Assembly (NCBI GenBank): GCA_021799555.1
Contig: JAJZAG010000226.1
Location: forward strand, 1-6,221
Direction of reading: 5' to 3'
Source of the DNA: Deltaproteobacteria bacterium
GTDB lineage: Bacteria > Desulfobacterota > Binatia > Binatales > Binataceae
DNA: 6,221 nucleotides
Under the pieces are notes generated by a model, which was not told where the DNA came from, did no database searches, and worked only from the letters and a program-made list of their open reading frames with translations. Position 1 is the stretch's first letter. Every line of letters starts with the position of its first letter. A program made the position numbers and the translations under genes. Shown one piece after another: positions 5,414 to 6,221 of this stretch.

Positions 5414-6210
5414 GTTCGATACTCGAAAAAATATTCGCAGCGAAGCGCGAAGAACTGGCCGAAGTCCGCGCCCGCGTTCCGCTCGATACCGTGCGCTCCG
5501 CCGCGGCAAGCGCTCCTGCGGCGCGCGATTTTATTGCAGCTCTGCGCGCTAAGCGCCCGGCGATCATCGCCGAGATCAAACGCGCCTCGCCGAGCAAGGG
5601 CGACATTCTTCCCGATCTCGACCCCGCCGAACTCGCGCGCATATACTCAGCCGGTGGCGCCGCCTGTATCTCCGTGCTCACCGACGTTCACTTCAAAGGC
5701 ACGCTGCTCGATTTACGCGTGGTTCGCGCCGCCGCTGATCTTCCGATTCTGCGCAAAGATTTCATTTTCGATCCCTACCAGGTGTACGAATCGCGCGCCG
5801 CGGGCGCTGACTGTATTCTGCTGATCGCCGCGATGCTTCCCGAGGCGAAGCTGCGCGACCTTCACGTGCTTGCAACTACGCTCAGGTTGGCTGCCCTTGT
5901 CGAAGTTCACGACCCGCGCGAGTTCGAAGAGGCCGCCCGCGCCGGAGCAGAACTGATAGGGATCAACAATCGCGATCTTCATACCTTTGTCACCGATCTC
6001 GCCGTTACCGAGCGCCTGCTCGAAGGTTATCGCGGTGACGCGCTTATCGTCTCGGAGAGCGGGATCGAGACCGCAGCCGATATCCGTCGACTTGACGCTG
6101 CCGGCGCCGGCGCATTTCTAATTGGCGAAAATCTCCTTCGCGGCGGCAATCCGCGCGCGCGTCTCGCTGAACTAACGGGTGTTTTCGCTGGCGGGAGCGA
6201 ATCGCGATGA
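5410..6210 (+). CDS. trpC: Indole-3-glycerol-phosphate synthase
   Basis: Closes the indole ring by decarboxylating cyclisation of carboxyphenylamino-deoxyribulose phosphate. It is a 266-residue TIM-barrel protein, close to the typical length of monofunctional TrpC. Catalytic and substrate residues are in place by motif: Glu55 and Lys57 in IIAEIKRASPSKG, Lys116 in ILRKDF, Glu165 in LVEVHD, Asn186 and Arg188 in GINNRDL, and Glu216/Ser217 in VSESGI. The phosphate-binding end has GAFLIGENLLR. There is no TrpF domain fused at the C-terminus, unlike the bifunctional enzyme of enterobacteria. A separate ORF begins at its stop. The ATG overlaps the trpD stop as ATGA. A weak GAGAGA (5397-5402) is 7 nt upstream, while a strong GGAGGAG (5384-5390) is too far away for normal initiation, so coupling to trpD translation is likely. 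Confidence 0.97.
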   Translation: MSSILEKIFAAKREELAEVRARVPLDTVRSAAASAPAARDFIAALRAKRPAIIAEIKRASPSKGDILPDLDPAELARIYSAGGAACISVLTDVHFKGTLLDLRVVRAAADLPILRKDFIFDPYQVYESRAAGADCILLIAAMLPEAKLRDLHVLATTLRLAALVEVHDPREFEEAARAGAELIGINNRDLHTFVTDLAVTERLLEGYRGDALIVSESGIETAADIRRLDAAGAGAFLIGENLLRGGNPRARLAELTGVFAGGSESR

Positions 6211-6221
6211 AGCCGCGCGTA
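6207..6221 (+). CDS. trpF: Start of next operon gene, probably phosphoribosylanthranilate isomerase (truncated by window end)
   Basis: Only five codons are visible (Met-Lys-Pro-Arg-Val). The ATG overlaps the trpC stop as ATGA, the same junction as at trpD and trpC, and GGGAG (6193-6197) lies 9 nt upstream, so a gene start here is well supported. Assignment to trpF is inference. TrpF is the only activity between TrpD and TrpC not yet seen, trpF commonly follows trpC, and TrpF proteins often begin with a short basic stretch leading into VKICG. trpB is the main alternative. Confidence 0.6.

Overview
The window is a high-GC bacterial chromosomal segment with every gene on the + strand. It holds the 3' part of argS, a small membrane-anchored SPOR-domain protein gene, a 252-bp regulatory gap, and the first part of a tryptophan operon in the order trpE-trpG-trpD-trpC, with the first codons of a probable trpF at the right edge. 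The GC-rich codon use, the separate trpG and trpD genes, and argS followed by a SPOR protein recall Deltaproteobacteria-like lineages (Desulfobacterota, Binatota and relatives). That placement is a low-confidence impression, because no rRNA or other marker is present.

Layout. Positions 1-1399 are arginyl-tRNA synthetase without its N-terminal domain, cut by the window edge. Positions 1407-2000 encode a protein with one transmembrane segment, a Pro/Ala-rich linker and a C-terminal SPOR domain. Positions 2001-2252 look like a complete trp control region. It has a sigma70-type promoter (TTGACT, 17 nt, GATACT), a 13-bp palindrome over the predicted transcription start, and a short leader ORF with three Trp codons within six codons. 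These are followed by two mutually exclusive RNA structures and a strong intrinsic terminator 56 nt before the preferred trpE start. This is the arrangement of ribosome-mediated transcription attenuation.

Positions 2268-6210 encode anthranilate synthase components I and II (TrpE, TrpG), anthranilate phosphoribosyltransferase (TrpD) and indole-3-glycerol-phosphate synthase (TrpC). TrpE/TrpG convert chorismate and glutamine to anthranilate, TrpD adds the phosphoribosyl group, TrpF (starting at 6207) isomerises the product, and TrpC closes the indole ring. trpE and trpG are 6 bp apart. The trpG/trpD, trpD/trpC and trpC/next-ORF junctions are all ATGA overlaps, which fits a translationally coupled operon.

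The coding genes are ordinary housekeeping genes. The part most worth attention is the attenuator in 2036-2211. The four complete Trp enzymes contain only one Trp residue in about 1,311, while the leader peptide has three in 19.
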